Source of the DNA: Enhydrobacter sp.
GTDB lineage: Bacteria; Pseudomonadota; Alphaproteobacteria; Reyranellales; Reyranellaceae
Length of the DNA: 64,000 nt
Assembly (NCBI GenBank): GCA_026126105.1
Contig: JAHCJV010000015.1
Span: 20,716 to 84,715 of the forward strand
Direction: 5' to 3'
The position numbers and the translations under genes were made by a program. Every line of letters begins with the position of its first letter. The first letter of the stretch is position 1. A model generated the notes under the pieces. The model saw only the letters and a program-made list of their open reading frames with translations. It did not search any database and was not told where the DNA came from. Shown here one piece after another: positions 29,343-38,946 of this stretch.

Positions 29343-29374
29343 CCCGTCTTTCGTCTTTTCCTCGGAGTCTTGTC

Positions 29375-30274
29375 ATGCCCGAAATCTTTTCGGCCGCGTT
29401 CTTGTCGGCCTTGCTCGCCATTGTTCTGATCGACCTCGTTCTGGCAGGCGATAATGCCCTGATCATCGGCCTGGTCGCACGTAATCTGCCCAAAGACCAG
29501 CAGCGCAAGGTGATCTTCTGGGGCACCTTCGGCGCCATTGCGGTGCGCGGCCTGATGGCCGTTCTCGTCGTCTACATCCTCAATGTCCCAGGCTTCATGT
29601 TGGCGGGCGGTCTGGCGTTGATCTGGATCGCCCGCAAGCTGCTGACCCCCGATGAAGGGGCCGCGAGCAGCCATGCGGCCGCTCCAGCCACCTCTTTCGG
29701 AGCCGCACTACGCACCATCGTCATCGCCGACGCCGTCATGGGCATAGACAATGTGCTGGCGATCGGCGGCGCGGCCTCCGGCAGCATCCTCCTCATCATC
29801 CTGGGCCTCGCCATCAGCGTGCCGATCATCGTGTGGGGCAGCCATCTGGTGATCCGCCTGGTCGACCGCTATCCGGCGGTCATCCTCCTCGGCGGCGCGG
29901 TACTGGCCTGGACCGGATATTCGATGATCGTCCGCGAGCCATTGCTGGAAACGTGGCTGGCCGCGCATCCGCCGGCCCGATTCGTGATTGCCGTCCTCGT
30001 GTTCTCGCTGTCGCTCGCCCCGTGGTGGACCGAGCGGCTCTCGCCAAGAATGCAGCCTCTCGTCGTGGTACTGCCGGCCCTGCTCGTCTGGCTGCTCGCC
30101 TTCGAGGTCGCTGCCCCTTATTTGCAGGAACCGGGCAGATTCTTTGCCGGCGAAATCGGCTCCTACATGGTTCAGGCCGTGCGCTGGCTGGGCTGGCTGC
30201 CGCTGGCTGCTGGCTATATATGGCTCCGCGAGCGGGCTACCGCGCGCGCGGTCGGCGAAGCCTCACGACCATAG
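29375..30274 (+). CDS. TerC family integral membrane protein
   Basis: 299 residues with about eight to nine membrane helices. The TerC signature aspartates are in VLAGDNALIIGL and IADAVMGIDNVLAI. Longer than the two other TerC genes nearby (248 and about 185) because of a C-terminal membrane extension. The family is linked to manganese export and metalation of secreted proteins. Its end overlaps dgt tail to tail by 12 bases. No yybP-ykoY riboswitch sequence is visible upstream. Confidence 0.85.
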   Translation: MPEIFSAAFLSALLAIVLIDLVLAGDNALIIGLVARNLPKDQQRKVIFWGTFGAIAVRGLMAVLVVYILNVPGFMLAGGLALIWIARKLLTPDEGAASSHAAAPATSFGAALRTIVIADAVMGIDNVLAIGGAASGSILLIILGLAISVPIIVWGSHLVIRLVDRYPAVILLGGAVLAWTGYSMIVREPLLETWLAAHPPARFVIAVLVFSLSLAPWWTERLSPRMQPLVVVLPALLVWLLAFEVAAPYLQEPGRFFAGEIGSYMVQAVRWLGWLPLAAGYIWLRERATARAVGEASRP

Positions 30275-31450
30275 GTCGAACAATCGCCGGTGCTCGTCCA
30301 GCGCGTACCGGTCGGTCATGCCGGCAATATAGTCGGCGACAAGGCGAGCGCGGGCGGCCCGTTCAGCCGCCTCCGCCCGCTCCCGCCATGGCGGCGGAAG
30401 GCAGCTGGGTTCGGCAAAAAGGAGGCCGAACAGGTCCATGACCACACGGCGCGCCTTGGAGTGCGAGCGATTGAGATGCCAGTGCTCGTACATGCGCTTG
30501 TACAGAAAGCCCTTCACGGTGCGGTCGGTCGCCGCCATCTTCTCGGAGAAGGCGACGACCGGCTGGCCGAGCGCGCGAATGTCGGCGACCGAGGCTGGCA
30601 GGGTGTCGGCCAGGCGCCGGGCGGTCTCGGCCAGCACGTCTTCGACCATGGCGTTGATCATGCGCCGGATCGCTTCGTGGATCAGACGCGACTGGGCAAT
30701 GCCCGGATACATCCTTTCCACGAGCACGAACATCTCGCCAACGAGAGGGAGGTCGCGCAGATCGGCGATTTCGAACAGGCCTGCCCGCAGGCCGTCATCG
30801 ATGTCATGGTTGTTGTAAGCGATGTCATCCGACAAGGCGGCGACTTGTGCCTCCGGCCCAGCGTGTCCGCCAAGTTCGAGATCGTGCTCGCGGCAATATT
30901 CCACGATCGCGGCGGGGAGGTCGGCCAGCACGCGCCCCTCCTCGAGCAAAGGCCCGTTGTGCTTTACCGCACCCTCTAGCGTCTCCCAAGTGAGATTGAG
31001 CCCGTTGAACTCCGCATAGCGCTCCTCGAGTTTGGTGAGGATGCGCAATGTCTGAGCATTGTGATCGAAGCCGCCGAACGGCTTCATCGCAGCGTCGAGC
31101 GCTTCCTCGCCGGCGTGGCCGAACGGCGTATGGCCAAGATCGTGCGCCAAGGCGACCGCTTCGCCGAGATCCTCGTCGAGCCGGAGGGTGCGGCAGATCG
31201 TACGGGCGATCTGCGCCACCTCGAGCGAATGAGTCAGCCGGGTCCGGTAGTGGTCGCCCTCATGATAGACGAAAACCTGCGTCTTGTGCTTCAGCCGCCG
31301 GAACGCCGTGGAATGGATAATTCGGTCGCGGTCGCGCTGGAAGGGGCTCCGGCTCGGCGCCTCGGGTTCGGCATGCAGGCGGCCGCGGCTCGTCCACGGC
31401 AGCGTGGCATGGGGCGCGAGCGCCCGGGGTCGCCACAACTCATCGGCCAT
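30263..31450 (-). CDS. dgt: Deoxyguanosinetriphosphate triphosphohydrolase-like protein
   Basis: 395 residues, HD-domain hydrolase acting on dNTPs. Metal ligands are seen in RLTHSLEVAQ, AHDLGHTPFGHAGE and DDIAYNNHDIDDG. The ATG at 31450 (MADELWRP) is preferred to one 12 codons upstream. In most alphaproteobacteria this gene immediately precedes argS on the same strand; here the two are in that order but 3.8 kb apart. Confidence 0.9.
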   Translation of the reverse strand: MADELWRPRALAPHATLPWTSRGRLHAEPEAPSRSPFQRDRDRIIHSTAFRRLKHKTQVFVYHEGDHYRTRLTHSLEVAQIARTICRTLRLDEDLGEAVALAHDLGHTPFGHAGEEALDAAMKPFGGFDHNAQTLRILTKLEERYAEFNGLNLTWETLEGAVKHNGPLLEEGRVLADLPAAIVEYCREHDLELGGHAGPEAQVAALSDDIAYNNHDIDDGLRAGLFEIADLRDLPLVGEMFVLVERMYPGIAQSRLIHEAIRRMINAMVEDVLAETARRLADTLPASVADIRALGQPVVAFSEKMAATDRTVKGFLYKRMYEHWHLNRSHSKARRVVMDLFGLLFAEPSCLPPPWRERAEAAERAARARLVADYIAGMTDRYALDEHRRLFDLWS

Positions 31451-31507
31451 CGACCGGTTCTTACGCCTTCCCAATGGCGTCAACAACCTCGCGGCTGCCG
31501 TCCCAGA

Positions 31508-32064
31508 TCATTTCCCCGGCGACATAAGAACAATCACGAAGCCGATCCAGGCTACCCAATGGTAGCGGTAGAGGATGCGGGCGATGAGGTTGGATACCGC
31601 CGCCATGAGCACGACCGACAGGATGAGGCCGATCCATAAGACCACCTCGTGGTCGCGCGCGGCGCTCGCCACCGCCGGCACGTTGTCGAGCGACATCGGA
31701 ACGTCGGCGACGATGATCTGCAACATGGCCTGTGCAGGCGTCTTCGGCGCGGCATTGGCCACGTTCTCATGCTCGGGCCGCCCCTTGGCCCGCAGTTCGC
31801 GGAACATGCGCCAAGCCACCCATAGGAGCAGCAGCCCACCCGCCAGCGTAAGCCCGATAATTGCGAGAAGCTGGGTGGTGATCGTGGCAAAGCCAATGCG
31901 CAGCACGGTCGCGCCGACCACGCCCCAGAAATGATCCTTGTCCGGTTCTCCGGTGGCAAGCCCGCTACGGCCAAGCCGATGATGATAGCGTTGTCGCCAG
32001 ACATCGCGAGATCGATCAGCACGACCTGTACGAACGTGAAGATGAACCCCTGGCTAAGGCCCAA
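31508..32064 (-). pseudogene. TerC family membrane protein, frameshifted
   Basis: Two frames together make one TerC protein of about 185 residues. The first frame starts at a TTG (32064) with AGGAGG just upstream and reads GLSQGFIFTFVQV ... MSGDNAIIIGL; the second continues GVVGATVLRIGFATI ... IVADVPMSLDNVPAV. The switch is at the AAA run 31929-31931: adding one base restores RIIFWGVVGA, the expected family sequence. Either a real one-base deletion in a homopolymer or a sequencing error. Same strand as the UspA and third TerC genes upstream. Confidence 0.8.
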
Positions 32065-32090
32065 CGCCTCCTTGATCGACGGTCAAACGA

Positions 32091-32522
32091 CTACTTGACC
32101 AGCGTCACCGGGACATCGACGTGGGCGATGACGTCTTGCGCCACAGACCCGAGCAATACGCCGGACAGCCCGGTATGGCCCCGCGTCCCCATCACCACCA
32201 TCTTGGCGCCAATCTTCTTCACGAAGTCGCGGACGACCTCACCCTGGCGTCCAACGCCGATATGCACATGAGCCGCGACCGACGCCTTCGCCGCCAACTC
32301 GACGGCCGAGGCGAGAGCCTTGTTGCCTTCGTCGCGGTGGTAGGACTCGATCTGCTCGCGGTTCACGAATGTGGCGATCGCGCCGCGCAAGTTGGGCTGC
32401 ACGTTCAGGAAATGGACTTCCGTCGCGAGTCCGCCCTTCACCATGTCCAAGGCATGCCGCACGGCACGGTCGGAGTTGGGTGAACCGTCCACGGCCACCA
32501 GCATCGCCTTAATGTCGCTCAT
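32091..32522 (-). CDS. Universal stress protein (UspA family)
   Basis: 143 residues. Opens with MLVAVDGSPNSDRAVRHAL, and the ATP-binding loop GTRGHTGLSGVLLGSVAQDVI is intact, so this is an ATP-binding type Usp. Starts 5 bases after the stop of the upstream TerC gene, making a TerC-Usp-TerC operon. Confidence 0.9.
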   Translation of the reverse strand: MSDIKAMLVAVDGSPNSDRAVRHALDMVKGGLATEVHFLNVQPNLRGAIATFVNREQIESYHRDEGNKALASAVELAAKASVAAHVHIGVGRQGEVVRDFVKKIGAKMVVMGTRGHTGLSGVLLGSVAQDVIAHVDVPVTLVK

Positions 32523-32527
32523 GTCGA

Positions 32528-33274
32528 CTACTCCTTCCGGGGCGGCGCGGACTTTTCCGACGCCAAGTCCACCGGGTCAGCATGCGCCAGCGCGTGCCGT
32601 CGCTTTGCCCGGTACTGCAGAAGGTAACCGATCGCCACCGCGAGTACCGCTCCGCCGATCTCGAAGATTGTCTTGGCGTTGGGCAGGGCCGCCGCCAGCT
32701 GCTGGGCATAGGCCGGATCGGTCGCGAGCACTTCGCCAGCGATCCAGCCGAGCAGGCCGCCGCCTGCGATGACGATGATCGGAAAGCGATTGAGCAGCAT
32801 CATGATCAGGGTGGCCCCGAATATGATCAGCGGAATGCTGATGATCAGGCCGAGGATGATCAGTGTCGTGTCGCCCTTGGCGGCTGCCGCGATCGCGATC
32901 GCGTTGTCGAGGCTCATCACCGCGTCGGCAATGATTATGGTGCGGATCGCACCCCACAGAGAGCCAAGCGCCTTGACGCCGCCCTCGCCCTCCTCCTCGC
33001 CCTGCACCAGCTTCACGCCGATCCACAGCAGGAGCAGGCCGCCGATCAGCTTCAGATATCCGATCTGCAGCAGCTGATCGACGATCAGCACGAAAATGAT
33101 GCGCAGAACAATGGCGCCAGCGCTGCCGATCAGGATGGCTGGCCTCTGGTGGCGCTTCTCGAGGTTGCGGCAGGCCAGCGCGATGACGAGAGCGTTGTCG
33201 CCGGAGAGCACGATATTGACCAGGATGATCTGTAGCAGACCGCTCCAGAAGGCCGGTGTCAGCTCGAATCCCAT
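32528..33274 (-). CDS. TerC family integral membrane protein (YjbE type)
   Basis: 248 residues, about seven membrane helices. Signature segments [16 protein letters not shown] and [14 protein letters not shown] hold the conserved Asp and Asn residues. First gene of a likely operon with UspA and the frameshifted TerC. Known relatives are manganese or other metal exporters; the substrate here is inferred only. Confidence 0.87.
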   Translation of the reverse strand: MGFELTPAFWSGLLQIILVNIVLSGDNALVIALACRNLEKRHQRPAILIGSAGAIVLRIIFVLIVDQLLQIGYLKLIGGLLLLWIGVKLVQGEEEGEGGVKALGSLWGAIRTIIIADAVMSLDNAIAIAAAAKGDTTLIILGLIISIPLIIFGATLIMMLLNRFPIIVIAGGGLLGWIAGEVLATDPAYAQQLAAALPNAKTIFEIGGAVLAVAIGYLLQYRAKRRHALAHADPVDLASEKSAPPRKE

Positions 33275-33390
33275 ACCTTGCGGCCCCGCCTGCTATTCTT
33301 ACGCCATACGCTTCATTGCTTCGGCCGAAGGTGTTAATTCAGCGCTCGCCGAGGGGCAAGCCAAACCGGACGGATGGGAGACCAAATCGC

Positions 33391-33891
33391 ATGGCGAGCA
33401 GTGCCGGTTACAGCAAGATGTTTCCCGTTTCCTGGACGGAGTTGCACCGCGATGCGCGCGCGCTCGCGTGGCGGCTGGCCGATCTCGGGCCGTTCAAGGG
33501 CTTGGTCGCGATAACACGAGGCGGCCTGGTGCCGGCTGCCATCATTGCGCGCGAGCTCAACCTGCGCCTGATCGACACGGTGTGCTGCTCGACCTACGAC
33601 CGAATGGAACGTGGCGCCAAGGTCGAGACACTTAAAGGCAGCCTCGCGGAGCAGGAAAAGGGCAAGGGGTGGCTGATCGTCGACGACCTGGTGGATACCG
33701 GCGTCACGGCGCGGGCCGTGCGCGCCATGCTGCCCGAGGCGCATTTCGCCACTGTCTATGCAAAACCCGCCGGTCGACCGACGGTCGACAGCTATATCAC
33801 CGAGGTGAGCCAGGACACCTGGATCCTGTTCCCCTGGGACCAGGAGGCGGTGATGGCCAAGACCATCCTCGAATTGAAAGCGACACAGTAA
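33391..33891 (+). CDS. gpt: Xanthine phosphoribosyltransferase
   Basis: 166 residues. Converts xanthine or guanine plus PRPP to the nucleotide. The PRPP-binding loop is [15 protein letters not shown] and the N-terminal [13 protein letters not shown] is typical of Gpt. ATG 33391 ([12 protein letters not shown]) chosen because it matches the family start. The stop overlaps the next start by one base (TAATG). Confidence 0.9.
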   Translation: MASSAGYSKMFPVSWTELHRDARALAWRLADLGPFKGLVAITRGGLVPAAIIARELNLRLIDTVCCSTYDRMERGAKVETLKGSLAEQEKGKGWLIVDDLVDTGVTARAVRAMLPEAHFATVYAKPAGRPTVDSYITEVSQDTWILFPWDQEAVMAKTILELKATQ

Positions 33892-34904
33892 TGCGCTGCT
33901 ACATTCTCTCTGCACCCGGCAGCATCGACGGGCTCCAACTCGTCGAACGTCCCGACCCGGCGCCCGGTCCGCGCCAGGTGCTGGTGCGGGTGCGGGCGAC
34001 CTCCCTCAACTATCGTGACCTGATCACTGTCGAGGGCAAATATGCCCGCGCCGCACCCAAGCCCGACCTGATCCCTCTTTCGGATGGTGCGGGCGAGATC
34101 GTTGCAATCGGCCCCGGGGTGTCGCGGCTCAAGGTCGGCGACCGGGTCGCGGGATGCTTCATGCAGAAGTGGATCGGCGGCGCGATCGACGAGGCGGCGC
34201 AGGCATCCGCCATGGGCGGCGCGATCGACGGCATGCTGACCGAGCTCGCGGTGCTGGAAGAAGACGGCGCCGTCCTGCTACCAGCCGGCCTCAGCTTCGA
34301 GGAGGGTGCCACGCTTCCGTGCGCGGCGGTGACCGCGTGGAATGCACTGGTCGAGATTGGCCAACTCAAGCCAGGCGATACGGTGCTGGTGCAGGGCTCG
34401 GGCGGCGTGTCGATCTTCGCCCTGCAGTTCGCGAAACTTTTCGGGGCGCGGGTGATCGCTACGTCGAGCTCGCCAGCAAAGGCCGAACGGCTGAAGAAGA
34501 TGGGCGCCGACGCGGTGATCGATTACAAGGCGACGCCGGATTGGGACCGGGAAGCGCTCAGGCTCACCGACGGACGTGGCGCGGACCTGATCGTTGAGGT
34601 CGGTGGCGCCGGCACCTTGCCCCGTTCCTTCCTCGCGGCACGGCTCGGCGGCCGTATTGCCGTGATCGGGCTGCTGACCGGCCCATCTCAGATAGACCCG
34701 ATGCCGATTCTGCGCCGGAACCTCCGGGTCCAGGGCCTCTATGTCGGCAGCAAGCAGATGTTCGAATCGATGAACCGGGCGATCGCTGCCAACACCCTCG
34801 AGCCGGTCATAGACAAGGTCTTCCGCTTTGCCGAAGCAAAGGACGCCTACCGTCACCTCAAGAGCCAGGGCCATTTCGGCAAGATCGTCATCGCGCATTC
34901 GTAG
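33891..34904 (+). CDS. Zinc-independent medium-chain alcohol dehydrogenase / quinone oxidoreductase
   Basis: 337 residues of the MDR superfamily. N-terminal GroES-like half with SLNYRDLITVEGKY, and cofactor loop VLVQGSGGVSIFALQFAKLFGA. The structural and catalytic zinc cysteines are missing, which points to an NADPH:quinone oxidoreductase-like enzyme. Translationally coupled to gpt, though a functional link is not obvious. Confidence 0.83.
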   Translation: MRCYILSAPGSIDGLQLVERPDPAPGPRQVLVRVRATSLNYRDLITVEGKYARAAPKPDLIPLSDGAGEIVAIGPGVSRLKVGDRVAGCFMQKWIGGAIDEAAQASAMGGAIDGMLTELAVLEEDGAVLLPAGLSFEEGATLPCAAVTAWNALVEIGQLKPGDTVLVQGSGGVSIFALQFAKLFGARVIATSSSPAKAERLKKMGADAVIDYKATPDWDREALRLTDGRGADLIVEVGGAGTLPRSFLAARLGGRIAVIGLLTGPSQIDPMPILRRNLRVQGLYVGSKQMFESMNRAIAANTLEPVIDKVFRFAEAKDAYRHLKSQGHFGKIVIAHS

Positions 34905-34913
34905 GGAACAGTG

Positions 34914-36950
34914 ATGAGAAACCTTTGGTCTGCTTCCGACGCCAAGGCTGCGATTGCCGCCCACGCGAGGACGGGCATCGGCGAAGACCTCGCACTACGT
35001 GTGTACACGACGCGGCTGCTGGGCGGCGAACCGAGGCTGGTGCTGCATGGCGGCGGCAACACCTCGGTCAAGACGCGCATGCCGGACATCACCGGCCAGA
35101 CGATCGATGTGCTGTGCGTAAAAGGCAGTGGCTGGGACATGGGCACGATCGAGGCGCCCGGCCTGCCGGCGGTACGGCTCGCCCCGCTGAAGGAGCTCCA
35201 CGGACTGCAGGCGCTGTCGGACGAGGACATGGTGAACGTCCAGCGCAGCAACCTGCTCGACAGCAAGTCACCCAACCCCTCGGTCGAGACGCTCCTGCAC
35301 GCCTTCCTGCCGCACAAATTCATCGACCACACCCATTCCAACGCCGTGCTGGCGCTGACCGACCAGCCTGACGGCGCCGAGTTCGCGGCGGACCTCTACG
35401 GCAAGCGCGCGGCGCTGGTGCCCTATGTCATGCCGGGTTTCGCCCTCGCAAAGAAGTGCAGCGAGGTCAGCCAGGCCAATCCTGACGTGGACGGGCTGAT
35501 CCTGCTGAAGCACGGCATTTTCTCGATGGGCGCGACGGCGGAAGAAGCCTACGGTCGCATGATCGAGCTGGTGACCATGGCAGAGCAGCGACTCGCCAAG
35601 GCAACGCGCAAGATATTCCCGGGCGCCACCTTGCCCGCGAACGCCGCGAGTGTCGCCGAAATCGCGCCGATCCTGCGTGGGCTGATGTCGATCCCGACGA
35701 AGGGCGGCGGCCGCGAGGCAGCGCAGCGCTTCGTGTTCGAGTTCCGCAGCGGTCCGGAGATCCTGGCCTTCGTGAACGGCAAGGAGATCGCGCGCTACAG
35801 CCAGCAGGGTCCGGTCACCCCCGATCATGCGATCCGCACCAAGAACCTGCCATTCATTGCGCCGGCGCCTGAAGCCGGCAAGCTCGATACCTTCAAGGCC
35901 GACGCCAAGGCCGCGCTCGACAAGTTCGCCGCCGACTACCACGCTTATTTCGAGCGCCATAACGGCAAGCAGATCACGGCCAAGAAGGAGCTCGATCCCG
36001 TGCCGCGCGTCGTGCTGGTGCCGGGCGTCGGCCTGTTCGGCGTGGGCAACTCCCTTAAGGATGCCAGGATCGCCGCCGACCTCGCCGAGACGACCGTGGC
36101 GGTGATCGCAGACGCCGAGCGGCTCGGCACCTACCAGTGCATTCCCGAGCCGGACATCTTCGACATCGAATACTGGTCGCTCGAGCAGGCCAAGCTCAGC
36201 TTGGCCGCCGAGAAGCCGCTCGCGCGGCGCATCGCCGTCGTGACGGGCGGTGCCTCCGGCATCGGCGCGGCGACCGCGGCTGCTCTCGCGAAGGACGGCG
36301 CGGAAGTCGTGGTGATCGATCGCGACGTTTCCAAGGTCAAAGGCTTCGCGATCGCCTGCGACGTGACCGACGCGACGCAAGTGCGCGCCGCCTTCGACAA
36401 GATCGCGGCGACCTACGGCGGCGTCGACATCGTCGTGTCCAATGCGGGCGCGGCCTGGCAGGGCAAGATAGGGACGGTGGACGAAGCCACCTTGCGCCAG
36501 AGCTTCGAGCTGAATTTCTGGGCACATCAGAGCGTGGCGCAGAACGCCGTGCGCATCATGCGCGCGCAGGGGCTGGGCGGATGCCTGCTGTTCAACACGT
36601 CCAAGCAGGCGGTGAATCCTGGCCCCGACTTCGGCCCCTACGGCCTGCCGAAAGCCGCGACGCTGTTCCTGATGCGTCAGTACGCACTCGATCATGGGGC
36701 CGACGGCATCCGCTCGAACGCAGTCAATGCCGACCGCATCCGCTCGGGCCTGCTGACCGACGAGATGATCGCCCAGCGCTCCAAGGCGCGCGGCCTGACC
36801 GAGTCGGATTACATGGGTGGCAACCTGCTCGGCCTCGAAGTCACGGCCGAGGATGTGGCGCAGTGTTTCCTCTCGCTCGCCAAGGCGCCCAAGACGACAG
36901 GCGCCGTGCTGACGGTGGACGGCGGAAACATCGCCGCCGCGCTCAGGTAA
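34914..36950 (+). CDS. Bifunctional class II aldolase / short-chain dehydrogenase
   Basis: 678 residues. N-terminal class II (RhaD/FucA-type) aldolase with metal-binding HTHSNA near residue 142; C-terminal SDR from about 440 with TGGASGIGAATA and active-site YGLPK. The fusion matches the RhaD/short-chain dehydrogenase family (COG3347) that splits a deoxy-sugar phosphate and oxidises lactaldehyde. ATG 34914 follows an in-frame GTG at 34911. The AKR and lactonase-like genes downstream fit a sugar-acid pathway (inference). Confidence 0.87.
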   Translation: MRNLWSASDAKAAIAAHARTGIGEDLALRVYTTRLLGGEPRLVLHGGGNTSVKTRMPDITGQTIDVLCVKGSGWDMGTIEAPGLPAVRLAPLKELHGLQALSDEDMVNVQRSNLLDSKSPNPSVETLLHAFLPHKFIDHTHSNAVLALTDQPDGAEFAADLYGKRAALVPYVMPGFALAKKCSEVSQANPDVDGLILLKHGIFSMGATAEEAYGRMIELVTMAEQRLAKATRKIFPGATLPANAASVAEIAPILRGLMSIPTKGGGREAAQRFVFEFRSGPEILAFVNGKEIARYSQQGPVTPDHAIRTKNLPFIAPAPEAGKLDTFKADAKAALDKFAADYHAYFERHNGKQITAKKELDPVPRVVLVPGVGLFGVGNSLKDARIAADLAETTVAVIADAERLGTYQCIPEPDIFDIEYWSLEQAKLSLAAEKPLARRIAVVTGGASGIGAATAAALAKDGAEVVVIDRDVSKVKGFAIACDVTDATQVRAAFDKIAATYGGVDIVVSNAGAAWQGKIGTVDEATLRQSFELNFWAHQSVAQNAVRIMRAQGLGGCLLFNTSKQAVNPGPDFGPYGLPKAATLFLMRQYALDHGADGIRSNAVNADRIRSGLLTDEMIAQRSKARGLTESDYMGGNLLGLEVTAEDVAQCFLSLAKAPKTTGAVLTVDGGNIAAALR

Positions 36951-36963
36951 GGAGAGGACCGCG

Positions 36964-37845
36964 ATGATCGAAATCCAGCCCCTCACCCGCCACATCGGGG
37001 GCCGTTTGACGGGCATCGATGCGCGCAGGCTGCTGACGCCGGAGGAAGTGAAGGCAGTCGATGCCGGCATGGAAGAGTACGCCGTGCTCGTCCTGCCCGA
37101 TCAGAACATCACCGACGAGCAGCAGCTCGCCTTCACCGCGAATTTCGGCCCATTCCAGGACGGCGCCAACTCGACCGAGCGCAGGCAGGAGCTTCGCCTC
37201 GACCCTGCTTTTGCCGATGTCTCGAACCTCGACAAGACCGGACAGAAGCTCGCACGCGACGATCGCCGGCGCATGGCGTCGCTTGGCAACCGGTTATGGC
37301 ACTCCGACGCCTCGTTCCGCGTCGTGCCGGCGAACTACTCGATCCTGAGCGGCCGCGTCGTGGTGACAAAGGGCGGCAACACCGAGTTCGCCGACATGCG
37401 CGCCGCCTACGACGCGCTCGATCCGGCGACCAAGGCCGAAGTCGAGAACATGATCTGCGAGCACTCGCTGATCTTCTCGCGCGCCCAGCTCGGCTTCGAG
37501 GCCTACAGGCCCGACGAGCTTGCCGGCATGAAGCCGGTACGGCATCGGCTGGTCCGCACCCATCCGACTACGGGACGCAAGTCGCTGTTCCTGTCAGCGC
37601 ATATCGGCACCATCGTCGGCTGGCCGCAGCCCGAGGCACTGGCCTTCATCCGCGACCTTACCGAGCACGCGACACAGGAACAGTTCGTCTATTCACACCG
37701 GTGGACGCAGCACGACCTCGTGATCTGGGACAACCGCACCACCATGCATCGCGTGCGGCGCTACGATGACCTCGGCACGGTGCGCGACCTGCGCCGCACG
37801 ACGACACGTGGCGACGGTCCGACGACGGAACAGGTTGCCTTATAG
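36964..37845 (+). CDS. TauD/TfdA family dioxygenase
   Basis: 293 residues, Fe(II)/2-oxoglutarate-dependent. Iron ligands are in LWHSDASF (HxD) and DNRTTMHRVRRY (distal His), with the 2-oxoglutarate arginine in RRTTTRG. Family members hydroxylate taurine, 2,4-D, alkyl sulfates and similar molecules. Thirteen bases after the aldolase fusion, so likely same operon. Confidence 0.87.
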   Translation: MIEIQPLTRHIGGRLTGIDARRLLTPEEVKAVDAGMEEYAVLVLPDQNITDEQQLAFTANFGPFQDGANSTERRQELRLDPAFADVSNLDKTGQKLARDDRRRMASLGNRLWHSDASFRVVPANYSILSGRVVVTKGGNTEFADMRAAYDALDPATKAEVENMICEHSLIFSRAQLGFEAYRPDELAGMKPVRHRLVRTHPTTGRKSLFLSAHIGTIVGWPQPEALAFIRDLTEHATQEQFVYSHRWTQHDLVIWDNRTTMHRVRRYDDLGTVRDLRRTTTRGDGPTTEQVAL

Positions 37846-37910
37846 TCGCGGGCGACAAGGATTTCATACCCGGTCCCACCCGACAGCGTAGAGACGCCGG
37901 CCTCCGATCT

Positions 37911-38879
37911 TCAGGGCGGCAGCCTGAAGCCCGCAACGGTCGACTTCGCGAGCTCGGAATAGCCGAGCTGGCAAGTGTATGGTCCGCTCGCGTAGCCCAT
38001 CAGGGCCGAGAATTGCAGCTCGACGCCGCGCTGCGAAAAGGACCAGATGGATGGCCGTCGAAGATTCTCGCTAAAGCGCTCGATGGCTTCCCGCAACGGA
38101 TAAAGGTGGCGAAAGGCTTCGCCGCCTTTGTTTCCGTCGACGAACTGGTACCAGCACGCGGCAGCAACCTCGTCGAGATGGAACCATCTCTCCGGCACCA
38201 GCACCGTTCCGTTCGCTGCGTCGATATTTACCGAGTAGAAGCCGCCCGAGCCGTAGGCGCCGCAGCACACCCACTCAGCGAACTTCACGCCGATCAGTCG
38301 GGGCGAGCGATAGATGGAGCGAACGTCGATCGTGTCCTGCCACGTACTCGTGGTCTTCGGGTCGATCGATTGCGAGAAGGGCAATCGATCGACCAGCTTC
38401 ATCACCTGCTCGTTGAAAAGCCGCTCGGCCGGCGTCTGCGCGCGCTCGAACTCGACGTACGTCGCGTGGATGTCGACGTTCGGATTGACGTCCGTCTTCC
38501 TGCGCGACCGAAACCGCAGTCGCGTTGTCGCCCCGCTGCTCTGGCCGTCAAGCGCCGCGAGTTCCGCGATATGGTCGTCGATCGCCTCGCGCAGGCACGT
38601 CTTGTCGACCCGGTCGTCGTACATCGGGCACCGGCTGCGTCGAGCGCTCAACCAACCATCCTCATAGGCCGCGAATGCCGGCTTCTCCACCGCCGGCAGG
38701 GCCGCGAGGATGCGCTCGTAAAGAGCGAGACGCTCGAAATCCAAAGACTTCAGCGAAGGGTCACGGCAGATCGTCCTGAGATCCGCACGCGTCGGACTTT
38801 GGCAGTCGAGCGCGCTGGCATGGTAGGGTAGCAGGCCCATGCAAACAGGCAGCAGGATCGATAACAATCGATGGCGCAT
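37911..38879 (-). CDS. Secreted protein with LprI-like and DUF3298-like regions
   Basis: 322 residues. Signal peptide about 1-24 (cleavage near ASA). The N-terminal part (CQSPTRADLRTICRDPSLKSLD ... CLREAIDDHI, with paired cysteines) resembles lysozyme-inhibitor LprI/DUF1311; the rest, with NGTVLVPERWFHLDEVAAACW, resembles the DUF3298 domain of RsiV-type proteins. This suggests a periplasmic protein with a lysozyme-related or binding role (inference). Divergent from the AKR gene by 67 bases. Confidence 0.65.
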   Translation of the reverse strand: MRHRLLSILLPVCMGLLPYHASALDCQSPTRADLRTICRDPSLKSLDFERLALYERILAALPAVEKPAFAAYEDGWLSARRSRCPMYDDRVDKTCLREAIDDHIAELAALDGQSSGATTRLRFRSRRKTDVNPNVDIHATYVEFERAQTPAERLFNEQVMKLVDRLPFSQSIDPKTTSTWQDTIDVRSIYRSPRLIGVKFAEWVCCGAYGSGGFYSVNIDAANGTVLVPERWFHLDEVAAACWYQFVDGNKGGEAFRHLYPLREAIERFSENLRRPSIWSFSQRGVELQFSALMGYASGPYTCQLGYSELAKSTVAGFRLPP

Positions 38880-38946
38880 CGGAACCGAATTCGTGACTAT
38901 TGTGATGCGGTCCGAGAGCTGCCGCAAAGCAATTCGGGGGAGAACG

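Noticed and set aside
29200..29374. yybP-ykoY manganese riboswitch upstream of the TerC gene
   Set aside because: TerC genes often carry one, but I could not find the conserved core sequences or a matching fold here.
35268..37070. 600-residue minus-strand open frame over the aldolase/dehydrogenase
   Set aside because: Shadow frame of low-complexity composition; the plus strand has intact aldolase and SDR motifs.
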